The notes under the pieces are model-generated. The model saw nothing but the letters and a program-made list of their open reading frames with translations, did no database searches and had not been told where the DNA came from. Shown in pieces: positions 35,972-46,837 of a stretch of 64,000 nt of DNA. A program made the position numbers and the translations under genes. Location of the stretch: contig CM077647.1 in assembly GCA_039707465.1 (NCBI GenBank), forward strand, positions 46,526,110-46,590,109, written 5' to 3'. Origin of the DNA: Rhabdophis nuchalis (Eukaryota; Chordata; Lepidosauria; Squamata; Natricidae). Every line of letters starts with the position of its first letter. The first letter of the stretch is position 1.

Positions 35972-37109
35972 ATCTGTAGCCAAAGTTAATGCACACCATT
36001 GTTCTAAAAAGACAAGTAAGTTGTCTTCCAATCATCAATGCCATTCTTCCCCTCCCCCCAAATAAATTTGGCTTATAATATATTATGAAGTTTTGAGTAT
36101 AGAAGATAGGTAAGAAAAAGAAAATTACTAATAAAGCCCAGCTGTTTTCCTTTTAATTTTAAACTGCTAGCTGACAGATGTTTCCTAATGCTTTTAAAAA
36201 AGATTTACATATAAAAGGTCTTGTTTTGAAACTTTTCAGTTAAATGCTTTGGCAGTACAGAAAGATATGTATCCCCTTTTACTGGTAGGAAATTGACGGG
36301 TGTTCTCTTTCTAAAAAGTTCATTGGCAAAAGTTAAATCAAATCTGGCATTAATTTGTTAACATTTATTTATTAGAGTAGGGGATTTTTCCTCCTCCTTT
36401 TACAAGCTCCAGCAAGAGCTTATGTTGACATCAATTGCTATGTTGTACAATGAAATCACACAATAGTTTTGGGGAGGATAGCAGGAAAATATTGTCATAC
36501 TTTCCAGTAACAATTAGAAAAGATGACCACACAGACCGTAAAGAGCAATGATTTCACATGGGCTGTGCAACCCACATATTGCATTATTACTGCAGTTTCC
36601 AAGCAGTATTTCCAAAGACTAGCATCACAACTTAAATGAATAAAACAATGTCCGGTTTACTACTGACATTTGACTTCTGATGTTTCCAACTGAATTGGGC
36701 TTGTTAGTTTTATGGTCACATGGGAAAATATTCTTTCAGTTAGGTTCATTTGAAGTCAATTTTTTGTTTTGCCTCATATGTTTCTGTAATATATTTGAAA
36801 CCAAAAGATTCTGAGCAAACTTAATGAGATTAACTGATCAGGCATATTAACTGTTCATGTATAAGAAAGCTTAGTTTGCAGTCAAGTATGCTTAGGAATG
36901 AAATTCCCTAAAAAGCAGTTCGTTCATATATTATTATTAATGCCAGATGGTCTTTGAGTTAAAAATCAGTTGAATGACTAGTAGAAGTTTTTAATCTGTT
37001 AATCTAGATGTTAGAAAATAATTTATCTTTATGTTGGTCTGTTCATCTATTTAAAAATTTAGTGGCTTGGCCCTTGGCTTCATTCATTTTATTCCCATTA
37101 AAGGAATAT
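35972..37109. other. Unique DNA, nothing recognised
   Basis: AT-rich noncoding DNA; no gene or repeat was recognised. Confidence 0.55.
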
Positions 37110-37225
37110 TGTGGCATAGTCTGGCTGAGACAAAGTGACCAGTTCAAAGACATTTATTGAGCTCCAAGAATGAGTGGGGGACTTGAATCTGGGTGCCTTA
37201 ATCACCCAGATCATGCTGGGTTCCA
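37110..37225 (-). mobile_element. Old MIR-like SINE remnant
   Basis: AAAGTGACCAGTTCAAAGAC then GGACTTGAATCTGGGTGCCT and AATCACCCAGATCATGCTGG resemble a minus-strand tRNA-derived SINE: a SINE body, a B-box-like segment and an A-box-like segment in order. The copy is much decayed. Confidence 0.4.
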
Positions 37226-39795
37226 GATGCAGGAAGTTGGAATCCAAGCAATAGTCATGCCAGTCCACTTACTGTAAGGATCCAACAAATATGTTTGCCA
37301 ATAAGAGCACCAAAAGATGGTGCCAATGAAGCACCATCCTTGCTAGGAATATAAGGTGAGATGAAGCAACACAGCTTCAATCCTGGCCAGATCATCTCAC
37401 ATGGCACACGGAACAGCCATTGCTATTAGCATAAAGAATATTGAAGGAAAGCTCTGGTGCTTTGAATGCATGCATAGCCCATTTCCGCACTAACATCTGA
37501 AAGAATGTTGTGATTCTTGCAAAATGAAGCTAATGTGATTAATTTCTTCTTGGATTTTCTTTTGACTCCCTATTGGGTCATGGGCTTGTTAAATATTTGC
37601 AAGGCTTAGAGCACCTGATTTTCCCTTGAAGTCTTTCAAACCTGAAAAAATGTAAAAAATAAATATTTATTTTTTTAAATCTACTCACCCTGGAGACAGC
37701 TGTCAAGTAGCATGTGACCATGGGTTGGGTTTGTTTTCCATAACTGAGTGATTTTTAAGTTATAGCATTTCAGTCCAAGTGTCAATCTGGAACGTTCTCT
37801 TCTGTATCTCAGTTGCCCAGAATGCCACCTGGGAATGCTTCCAGCAGAAGATGTCTGAAGATGCCTTTCCCATTGAGTTGGATAGTGGACATTTCCAAGG
37901 GATGCCAAACTCTTATTTATCAACATTGGCTGTTCATATTCACCACTTGGGTCATGCATATACATCTTACATATAAAATGCATAGCGCACCAACACAACA
38001 ATCAAATGCAACAAGTATTTGTTGCTTGTTGAGAAAGCAATTAAATCTGAACGTTAAGAGAAAAAAATAGAAGAATTAGAATTTTGATTTGGGTTGGTCC
38101 TCTATGTCAAACAAGGAATTTGAACTGTTAAAACTGAAAATACAACAAATGCACTCATATCTATGAAAAAAAGAAAAAGAAATTCACGGATCCTTTGTAG
38201 CCTGTTGCTAAATAGTAATTACTTTTTTTTTCTTTTCATTTTTAAGCTGTTAAATAATGTTCACCACTCAAGAAAGAACATAGCATTATTTTCCTTGACT
38301 TTGAGGCTTTAGTTCAGCTTCCATAAGATTTTCAGTGCCATAGCAATAAAAGTGATATCAGCCTTAGAATTATAGTAAGTATTGATTGGACACTTAAATT
38401 ACAAAGTTCAGATGAGTGTCTTGTAACAGAGAGTCACTACAAATAAGTTGAATTAATTTAATTTTGCAGGCTTCAAGCTAAGTCCATAAGCAACTTATTT
38501 ATTTAGATAATTGCAAGCATAAATCTCACAGAATTAAGAAATTTTGTGATGTTTAGAGAGTGGGAAATGAGCCATGAAATATAAACACTGGAAATTCATG
38601 TTCCCTATTTAGAGACACACAATCTGAAGTACCAGAGTCATATGGTAACTTAAAAGTTGGTTATATTTCTTTTTCCTTTTATTTGGAATTTTTAGTCCCA
38701 TTTAGTGGCTAATTTTTAAAATCATAGAATCAAGGCAGCCAAAATAACCCTAATAATCTAGTAAATATTTAATTTTTATAATTATAATTATTTCCAAGGC
38801 AATATTAAAACTCAATATTCCAACCAGATCATTAATACGTATGTAACTTTCTAAGGTTAAAATCTTATTTAGTTTCTTGTGGTTTATTCTTTTCTTTAAG
38901 CATTTAATCATTTTTTCCTTTTGTTCATAGCTGAAATTAAACTCACCTGGTAACTTTTTAAACTTGCCACTCTAATGTTGGTTGATGCCTAATAGGCATT
39001 TTCTGAAAGTGATTAGAAAGTGAAACTTGCAGATTTAATGACCTTTAAAAGGCACTGGTTTTGAGCCAGTGGCTAATCCCTTTATTTCCTGGCATTCAAT
39101 CCCATGGAATATTGCTCTCCTATCCTCTCCTTATCGGGACAACTTCTGAAGAATCATTTTACTTACTAGTCCTTTGGTTTTTGCTGCTGTTGGCTCCACT
39201 TTCATATCTTCAATTCACCATGTCTTCCTAGAACTTCCCTCCCCCACTACCCAAAAAAGTCTAAAATGATTTATAAAAATGCAGAACAAGAAAAGTCTTC
39301 TTGATTTTAGTCAGGAGAAAGCATGCAGGATGATGCCATGAAATGAAACTCAAAGTGATGGGCTTCCTTCATTTTGAGCTACACCATGATGGAACGTGGA
39401 TCACTGGTGGGCTAGCATCCATTCCTATTCTAAACATTTTCCAACCTCTAGAAATTGTATTACCTGGTATTACTTGTCTTGTTAGTGTTATATTAATGTT
39501 ATATTTAAATTTACTAACGTTTTAAATTTCCTGAGATTTATTTTTCATCCTAAATATGAATACTTTAAAATTGATAGAATGTGAGCAATGGTATTATAAT
39601 ATTAAGGTTATAAACAGTGTTGGTTTATAAAATAATGTCTAGTTTAGAGATCCTTACTTGCACCGAAGTTGATCTTGGGCCATTCAGTCGCTCTCAGCTC
39701 TATGCACCTCACAAAGTTCTTGTTGGGGGGGGGCAGGAAAGGAATATTAGATGTGTTCATTGCTTTGAACTACTTATAAAACTAACAAAGATGGG
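37226..39795. other. Unique DNA, nothing recognised
   Basis: Noncoding; open frames (for example 106 codons, minus, 37681-38001) show no known motif. Confidence 0.5.
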
Positions 39796-39796
39796 A

Positions 39797-40075
39797 TAAA
39801 GACCTTCGCTCCTTCCGACAGCTTTTAAAAACTCATTTCTTCCGTTTGGCTGGCCTAGGGTAATTTTAATTAATTTATAGTGTTAAGGGGTTTTAGGGAC
39901 AGTTTTTAGTTTTTATAGATGTTTTTAGCGCAGGATATGTTTAATTGTGATTTTAAATTTTGTATTCTGTTTGTGTCTATTGTTTTTAATTTTCCTGTGC
40001 CCCGCCTCGAGTCCCTTTGGGGGGAGAGAGCGGGTTATAAATAAAATTTATTATTATTATTTATTAAATAAATCT
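39797..40075 (+). mobile_element. L2 LINE 3' end
   Basis: The last codons of ORF2 are recognisable (DLRSFRQLLKTHFFRLAGLG-like, 39800-39858). The L2 3' UTR follows, with the terminus CGAGTCCCTTTGGGGGGAGA, GCGGGTTATAAATAAAA and a short TTA tract. Confidence 0.85.
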
Positions 40076-41429
40076 AAAAAAAGCCTCTGGACTTTAAGTG
40101 AATTTGTGGCATATTAGTTCACGTAACTGTTTGAACTGCCAGGTAATTGATGTGTAGGCATCGTCCATCTTTTTTCTTGCAGTTGCTTCTGCTCAGCTGC
40201 TATCCCCAAACTATAAAAGTTAATTTGCATCCAACACACTCACAATTAATTTATATATTTTGATCAGAACAAGCACATATGCTATTGAATTCTGTTATCA
40301 ACAACAAAAAGCTTCATGTTTCAGGGCACATTTAAAAAGTGGGCTAGCAAACATATGTACTTGCAATTGTAAAATTGCTACTTATCGTTGAATTTATTTA
40401 TCCTATGTTTTCATTTCAGTCTTTTAGGATATAATAAGCCATAAAAACGCATCATCTGTGTGAGCTACTGAAAGATATATCTCTGAATGTGAGGAATTAC
40501 AATGCAGGAAGTACTGTATATAAGAGATAAATTACATATGCTGTATCATTGCCAACATATATTTTGAAAATAATGTCATGTAAAATGAAAAATAGAATTA
40601 ACCTTTGTTTGTGTTGGCCAAGAGAAAACTGGAAAGGGAATCACTGGAACAATAAATAGGATTCTTCTGTTGCAATACAAAGAAGATTTTGATGAATTTT
40701 GAAAACTATGTCTAGCTTTAGCATTGTTATCTAGAAGAATGCTATCATACAGAATAGCAAAGATGAGGTTTTTAGTATTAACCTCCATGCTAATAAAAAT
40801 ATATTTGAAGCTGATGCAGCACATTTGGCTTTCAATCTGCCACACTGAATTTGCAATGCCTGGGGAGAATGTCCTGAGATCAGTGACACTAATTTAAGAT
40901 GTCTCAACATGACTCTACTTTATGCCAACATTTTCAGGAGTCACACAGAACAATGATGCACAAAATGAATCATTTTAACCAAAGCTTTCCCCCCCCCCCC
41001 ACCTACTGAGAAAATACTGATAATGTATTTAGCATTTGGACTTATTCTTGAGTTATTAAAATAACTCAAGAAATTTAATAAGACTCCAGTTATTTAGAAC
41101 ATCTGAACCTTAGATTAAGGGAGGGAGAGTTTTAGGTTTGTAGGCTATTGTTGCTTTTATTAAAAATTTAAGATTCCTCAACCAGAATCTAGTGCAAGAT
41201 TTAAAGTATTGCTTCAAAACCTAAGAAATTGTTTTGAGTGTAGGAATTGAATTGTGCTTAAAGTTCATTACAGATGGAGGCAAATATACACATTCCAGGA
41301 TAATGTTGCAGGATCCAATTCTAGGACAGTTATTCGGAAGGTTTAGTCTTCCAAGCTTTCAGACTCATTCTGGAGCCTCTCTCTAATGGAATGTGTGCTT
41401 TGAGCTATTCTACACATAGTATTTATGTG
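40076..41429. other. Unique DNA, nothing recognised
   Basis: Noncoding; a C-tract at about 40988-41000 and no recognisable gene. Confidence 0.5.
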
Positions 41430-42135
41430 GTGTCTGGTTGGGTATGGTTTCTATTGGTTGATTGGGTTGTTGATAACCAGCTATTAAGTTGTTGGCTGTT
41501 GTTTCCTTGTGCTGCCAAGTCTTCAATTGATAAGCTGATGGTGAATCAACACTCCTATTGACTCACAAAGGGCTCGTTTCCCAAGCTTCAGTCACTTCAC
41601 TGGCTATTTTTGTACCTTCTCCACCCATAATCTTAGTAACTGCAAAATTGAATGTATGTCTTTGTTCATTGCAATGTAAGGCTACCAATGAGTTCAGTCT
41701 CTTTGTCTGATGGCTCGCTTTCTTCCAATCTGGTGGCTGGTTTCCTCTCCCTCTTATGTTAAAAGTATCTCCCACCTCTGAGCAATTTTTGCAATACATG
41801 ATTTATTCTTGTATGATAATCTCTTGGATGGTGTGCGATGGCCACTTGCAGATTTCAGAAATTACATTCTACTTTCTCTATAGCTGTTTAGCTTGCCAAG
41901 TGCTTTGGGGGTGTCTTACTTTGCCATATAGTGTTCTGATACAACTCTTTTTGCATGACAGTGGCTGCTTACTGTTGAGACTAATAAAGTGTGACCTTTG
42001 CAATAAACCATGGTTTCTAGGCTACCATCTTTCTGCCTCTTGACAAGGACATCTAAAAATGGTTTAGTTTCTTCCGCATTAGATTCCATTTCTGTTTCCT
42101 CCCCACTCAAAATTTCAGATAGCATATGAAACAAT
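41430..42135 (-). pseudogene. Probable Penelope-like element, RT/GIY-YIG C-terminal remnant
   Basis: Minus-strand translation near 42063 gives KPFLDVLVKRQKDGSL then TMVYCKGHT. This matches the conserved PFLDVxVxRxxDGxLxTxVYRKPT block of Penelope-like reverse transcriptases. Further on, 41799-41563 encodes YCKNCSEVGDTFNIRGRGN and ALHCNEQRHTFNF, resembling the end of the linked GIY-YIG endonuclease (HxxxxxHxFxF). It ends in AWETSPL and a region like VNRSVDSPSAYQ. Several stops and frame shifts separate these parts. Family assignment rests on these short motifs; another retroelement with a similar block cannot be excluded. Confidence 0.55.
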
Positions 42136-42295
42136 TGGCAGTTTGGGATACAAATTCTTACATTTCAACAATGTAGCAATTTTCTATTAGATTTGCTTTA
42201 CGTTCAGCTTACCTGCGACTATACATGCATCACCTTATGTTAGCAACTTACTGACTTCTGTTGTATGCATGCACATATTTCTAGTTTCACTTAAT

Positions 42296-42515
42296 AATAA
42301 TAATAATAATTTAATTTATAACCCGCTCTCTCTCCCAGAAGGGACTCGAGGCGGGGCACAGGGAATTTAAAATACATATAAAATACAAAGAGTATACAAT
42401 AATAAAATGAAATTAAACTAACCCTGCGCTAAAATCCCATATTAAAACTAACCCCAATCTAAAAAGAGACTACCCTAGGCCGGCCAAGCGAAACAAATGT
42501 GTCTTTAATTTTAGT
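42296..42515 (-). mobile_element. L2 LINE 3' end
   Basis: An (AAT)n tail at 42296-42315, the terminus TATAACCCGCTCTCTCTCCC, GAAGGGACTCGAGGCGGGGC and L2 3' UTR, ending just inside the coding tail (AGGCCGGCCAAGCGAAACAA). Confidence 0.85.
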
Positions 42516-42536
42516 AATGTAAAACAAGCAATTCAT

Positions 42537-42880
42537 TAAAGATAAAGTTCCCCTTGCACATATATGCTAGTTGTTCCTGACTGTAGGGGGCAGTGTTCAT
42601 CTCCGTTTCAAAGTCTAAGAGCCAATGCTATCCGAAGATTTCTCTGTGGTCATGTGGCTGGCATGACTAAACACCAAAGGCACATGGAACACTATTACTT
42701 TCCCACTAAAGGTGGTTACTATTTTTCTACTTGCCTTTTTACATGCTTTCGAACTGCTAGGTTGGCAGAAGCTAGGACAAGTAATGGAGGTCACTCCATT
42801 ATGTAGCGCTAGGGATTTGAACCACTGAACTGCCACCTTTCTGATTGACAAGCTCAGCATCTTAACCACTGAGCCACCTT
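42537..42880 (-). mobile_element. tRNA-derived SINE
   Basis: Same family as 13311, on the minus strand. The head AAGGTGGCTCAGTGGTTAAG (from 42880) and a B box GGTTCAAATCC (about 42811) are clear. The body contains CATGACCACAGAGAAATC-like sequence and the tail is GCAAGGGGAACTTTATCTTT. Near full length. Confidence 0.8.
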
Positions 42881-43670
42881 GTCACAATTAAATTCATTGT
42901 ATTCATTGTATGCACCCAAATCCTACAGTACAAAACCATCTGTTCCACTTTGTCTTATAAATACAACCTTATTGATACTCAAGGATAGCCTCCTATAATT
43001 TCAGTACAGGACATTTAGTAACTGCCACATCATCAAGGACTTATTCACCTACTTGTAAGAAACTAAGTGGAAGAAAATGAATTGTGCACTTCTAATATGC
43101 TTCCATATCTGTAAAAAAAAATCAGTTTTAACAAGCCCAGTCTATAAGTGAAAAATGAATGCCTGACCTTGAAGAACACATTTTGCAATCTCCTATTAGA
43201 CTTTTAGGAAACAGAGTACTTTATGCAACTGAGACATCCTCTCTAATGCAGGAACGTATTGAACAAAAACATGATGTTCTTCTGGGTGATTTACTGAAAA
43301 CTGACATTTCCACTGATAATCTGCTATCTGAGAAAATAGATGCAAAAAACCAAGTAAAACTCTACAGAAAGTTTATTTAAAAAGCTTGTTTATATTTTTC
43401 TTCTGCTTTCTATGAAAGAAAGTGAATGATACTGTACAGAACTATAACTCACTTCCTGAGGTTTAGTTTAATTCACTGATGAAATAATAGTGTATAAACA
43501 AATACAAAAGCTATTAATTTGTCTCTCAATACTTGGCTCTTTCACCATCCATTGATGTATTCCAGGGAACAGTCTGCAAACTAGTCTTTTTGCATATCAC
43601 CATGTGAAGTAAGAATGTTTGCTAGAGTTTTATAGCAGAACACGGGGGCAGTTGTATAAAGCAAGAGGAT
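42881..43670. other. No element recognised; one small open frame
   Basis: Contains a 73-codon plus-strand frame with a proper ATG (43159-43380) that I do not recognise (see its own entry). The rest is AT-rich noncoding DNA. Confidence 0.5.
43159..43380 (+). other. Unrecognised 73-codon open frame
   Basis: ATG at 43159, stop TAA at 43378-43380. The translation is rich in Leu, Glu, Asp and Lys with an acidic/basic periodic pattern (for example LMQERIEQKHDVLLGDLLKT) that could be helical. No family is recognised. No upstream exon, promoter or splice signal is evident, and it stands alone in unique DNA. It may be a chance frame or an exon or retrocopy fragment. Confidence 0.15.
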
Positions 43671-43976
43671 CAGAGGTGGTATTCAGCAGGTTTCTGACCA
43701 GTTCTGGAGAACTGGTAGTGGAAATTTTGATTAGTTCAGAGAACTGGTAAATACCACTTCTGACTGGCCCTGCCCCCATCTATTCTCTGCCTCCCGAGTC
43801 CCAGCTGATTGGGAAATGGGCATTTTGCAGTATCCTTCCCTTGGAGTGGGGAGGGAATGGAGATTTTACAGTATCCTTCCCCTGCCACACCCACCAAGCA
43901 TGCCCCTTAAGCCATGCCATGTCCACCAAGCCACGCCAACAGAACCAGTAGTAAAAATTTTTGAATCCCACCATTG
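43671..43976. mobile_element. hAT-type MITE
   Basis: Ends CAGAGGTGGTATTCAGCAGG and TTTTTGAATCCCACCATTG are inverted repeats. The flanking octamers AAGAGGAT and GAAAGGAT agree at 6 of 8 positions. The interior matches 12358-12559 (GAGAACTGGTAAATACCA, CACCAAGCCACGCC). Confidence 0.75.
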
Positions 43977-44394
43977 GAAAGGATGAAATTAGAGATGTCT
44001 TGAAAAATCAATCCACTGATTGCAGAATTTTAATAGGGGGCTAACTCGAAAGCCATTTTTGTGACTTCATAGATATACATGTATACATTTATTGGTGATG
44101 GTATACAAAATAAAGTTAAATTTTATTCATGAAAAAATGTTGAAGATGCCACTGAATAGCGATAACCCTAGAAGTGATTGCATGTCTTGCTCTTCTCAGT
44201 ATTCACTTTTCTAATTATTTTTCAGGAGGGTGATTATACATTTATTGAGTTCAGAAGAACTTTGAAGAAACAGGATAAAAATAGCATTTATGTCTTTGAA
44301 TGTTGGTGTTGGAGATGACTTTTGAGATTACCATGATCACCTAAGAAAACAAACAAATATATCATTCATAGTTTTCACTTGAGGCCCAAATGAC

Positions 44395-44645
44395 CAGGCT
44401 CAAATTATTTTATTTTGGATACATGATGTGAAGATCCAGCTCTCTGGAAAAAGCTCGAATGTTGGGAAAGGTGGAAGAAATGAGAAGAAGGAGGAGGATG
44501 GGCAGGAAAGTAGCTGAGCTCAGTAGTAGTGACAATGAATGCACTGTTGGAAAATCTGAAAGACAAAGTTAGAGAAAGATCATCATGGAAAAATTTATCT
44601 ACATGTTTGTTAAAATTTGAAAACAACTTGATGGCACATAATCAA
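44395..44645 (+). mobile_element. RTE-clade LINE 3' end
   Basis: The translation shows SSLEKARMLGKVEEMRRRRR, with the SLEK..MLGK.EG.RRRGR pattern typical of the C-terminus of Bov-B/RTE proteins. A 3' UTR ending AACAACTTGATGGCACATAA and TCAATCATT follows. It differs from the Bov-B at 32845 in its tail and so represents another RTE family or subfamily. Confidence 0.7.
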
Positions 44646-44768
44646 TCATTTAGCTCAGGATTGTGCATATCTGTCAAGAGCAAGGATTAGATGCTACAGG
44701 TTGTGGTTCTTTAACCACTTGCTAAAATACTTTCTTTCATGCTAAACCACTATCCTGGTTTTATCCAC

Positions 44769-46128
44769 TAGTTTAGTTTAGTTTAGTTTATTGGTTTTTT
44801 ATACCGCCCTACTCCCAAAGGACTCAGGGTGGTGTACAGCCAGAATAAAAACAAATATACAAAAGTTAAAAAGCTTTTTAAAACATATTCAACCTGGCTG
44901 AAATGTGGAAAAAAAACCAAACTAACCCTGATTAAAATTAATAAAAATATGAATTTAAAAAACCATGTTTTATGCCAGCCCGGCTTGTTGGAAAAAAAAG
45001 GTTTTGAGACCACGGTGGAAGGTGCGTAAGTCAGGGATAGTTCTTAATTCCGAGGGCAATTCGTTCCAGAGTACAGGTGCTCCTGTGGAGAAGGCTCTCC
45101 CCCTGGGTGTCGCCAGTCAACATTGTCTAGCTGACGGCACCATGAGGAGACCCTCTCTATGGGAGCCTACTGGCCGGTGGGAGGCTCTTGGTGGCAGAAG
45201 ACAATCTCGTAAGTACCCAGGTCCTAAGCCATGGAGCGCTTTAAAGATAATAACCAACACCTTGAATCGCACCCGGAAAACCACCAGAAGCCAGTGCAGC
45301 TCGCGCAGGAGAGGCGTTACATGGGAGTGTCGCGTCGCTCCCATAATTACCTGTGCAGCCGCATTCTGGACCAGTTGGAGCCTCCGGGTGCTCCTCAGGG
45401 GGAGCCCCAGATAGAGAGCATTGCAGTAGTCCAGACGGGAAGAGACTAGGGTGTGAGTGACTGTGCATAGGGCATCCCATTCTAGGAAGGGACAGAACTG
45501 GTAAATCAGGCAAACCTGATAAAAAAAAACCTGGTGACAGCCGTCATATGATCTTCCAAGGACAGCCGTGCATCCAGGAGGACACCCAAGTTGCGAACCC
45601 TACCTGTGGGGGCTAAGGTCTCACCCCCCCTAGCCAGCGATGGGAACCAGCTGACTGTAATGGGACGCCGGGAACCACAGCCATTCGGTCTTGGCGGGGT
45701 TGAGCCTGAGCCTGTTCCTCCCCATCCAGATCCGCACAGCCTCCAGGCACTGGGACATCACGTCAAGGACAACATTGGGGTGGTCTGGGGATGAAATGTA
45801 CAGCTGCGTATCATCAGCGTACTGATGGAACTTTAGCCCAACACCCCGGATGATCTCGCCCAGCAGCTTCACATAAATGTTGAACAGAAGGGGCGAGAGG
45901 ACCAACCCCTGGGGCACTCCACAAGTGAGGCACATTGAGGAAGACCTCTGCCCCCCATCAACACAAACTGCGAACAGTCAGAGAGGAAGGAGGAGAACCA
46001 CTGAAGTACAGTGCCCCCCACTCCTAACCGCTGCAGCATGATACCATGGTAAATGGTATCAAAAGCCGCTGAGAGGTCTAATAGGACCAGGACAGAGAAA
46101 CAATCCCTGTCCCGAGGCCTCCAGAGAT
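44769..46128 (-). mobile_element. L2 LINE, 3' part (split by another L2)
   Basis: A (GTTTA)n tail at 44769-44789 and terminus TATACCGCCCTACTCCCAAA, then 3' UTR and C-terminal coding. It stops at the junction CCTCCAGAGATCG (about 46119-46131) and continues at 46838-48400. Compared with the unbroken copy at about 22360, the host sequence would read straight across. Confidence 0.9.
45117..45935 (-). pseudogene. L2 ORF2 C-terminal half, broken
   Basis: 45935-45630 encodes CGVPQGLVLSPLLFNIYVKL (motif B) and HQYADDTQLYISS (motif C), then MGRNRLRLNPAKTEWLWFPA. 45344-45117 encodes RELHWLLVVFRVRFKVLVII and SHREGLLMVPSARQC. Frame shifts and an apparent deletion lie between them (about 45520-45630). 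Motif A lies just before the interruption at 46128. The catalytic YADD is present but the copy is not functional. Confidence 0.8.
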
Positions 46129-46837
46129 CGGGATGCCCTTTGCACAGTCACTCATGCCCTCGTGACATCCCGACTGGACTATTGTAACTCTCTCTACATG
46201 GGGCTCCCCCTGAGGTGCACCCGAAGACTTCAGCTGGTCCAGAATGCAGCCACGCGAGCAATAATGGGGACCGCTAGGTACACCCATATAACACCTCTCT
46301 TGCGCGAGCTGCACTGGCTGCCTGTCGTCTTTTGGGTGCGCTTCAAGGTGTTAGTTATCATCTTTAAAGCGCTCCATGGCATGGGACCTAGTTATCTGCG
46401 GGATCGGATTCTGCCCCACACATCCCTGCGACCGATCCGCTCCCACAGAGAGGGACTACTCCGGGTGCCGTCCACTAGGATATGCCAGCAGGCGACGCCC
46501 AGGGGAAGGGCCTTCTCTGTGGTGGGCCCAGCCCTCTGGAACGACCTTCCCCCCGAAATTAGAACAACGGACCTCCGCTCCTTCCGTTAAAAACTCAAAA
46601 CACACTTTTTCTGCTTGGCCGGCCTAGGTTATGCTCCCGTCTTTTTATAGGGCTTTAGGGGTTTTAGTATAATTTAATTTAAGGGATTTTAGCGCAGGGA
46701 CAATTGTTTAATTCGTTTCTTAACTATTTATTTTTTCTATGTATTTTATATTGGTTTTTATTCCCTGTGCACCGCTCCGAGTCCCTTCGGGGAAGGAGGC
46801 GGTATATAAATAAATTTATTATTATTAGTATTAGTAT
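46129..46837 (+). mobile_element. L2 LINE 3' fragment nested in an L2
   Basis: The plus-strand insertion begins near ATCGGGATGCCCTTTGCACA with L2 coding sequence and ends in CCGAGTCCCTTCGGGGAAGG, CGGTATATAAATAAA and a TTA/TTAGTA tract. ATCG occurs at both junctions (about 46128-46131 and 46837-46840), a possible short duplication. It is 5' truncated. Confidence 0.85.
46162..46590 (+). pseudogene. L2 ORF2 C-terminal region (nested copy)
   Basis: Open for 142 codons: SRLDYCNSLYMGLPLRCTRR, LVQNAATRAIMG, RELHWLPVVFWVRF, HGMGPSYLRDRILPHTSL, LWNDLPPEIR, ending at a premature stop after DLRSFR. The RT catalytic core is absent because the copy is 5' truncated. The preceding bases are contiguous with the same frame. 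Confidence 0.8.
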
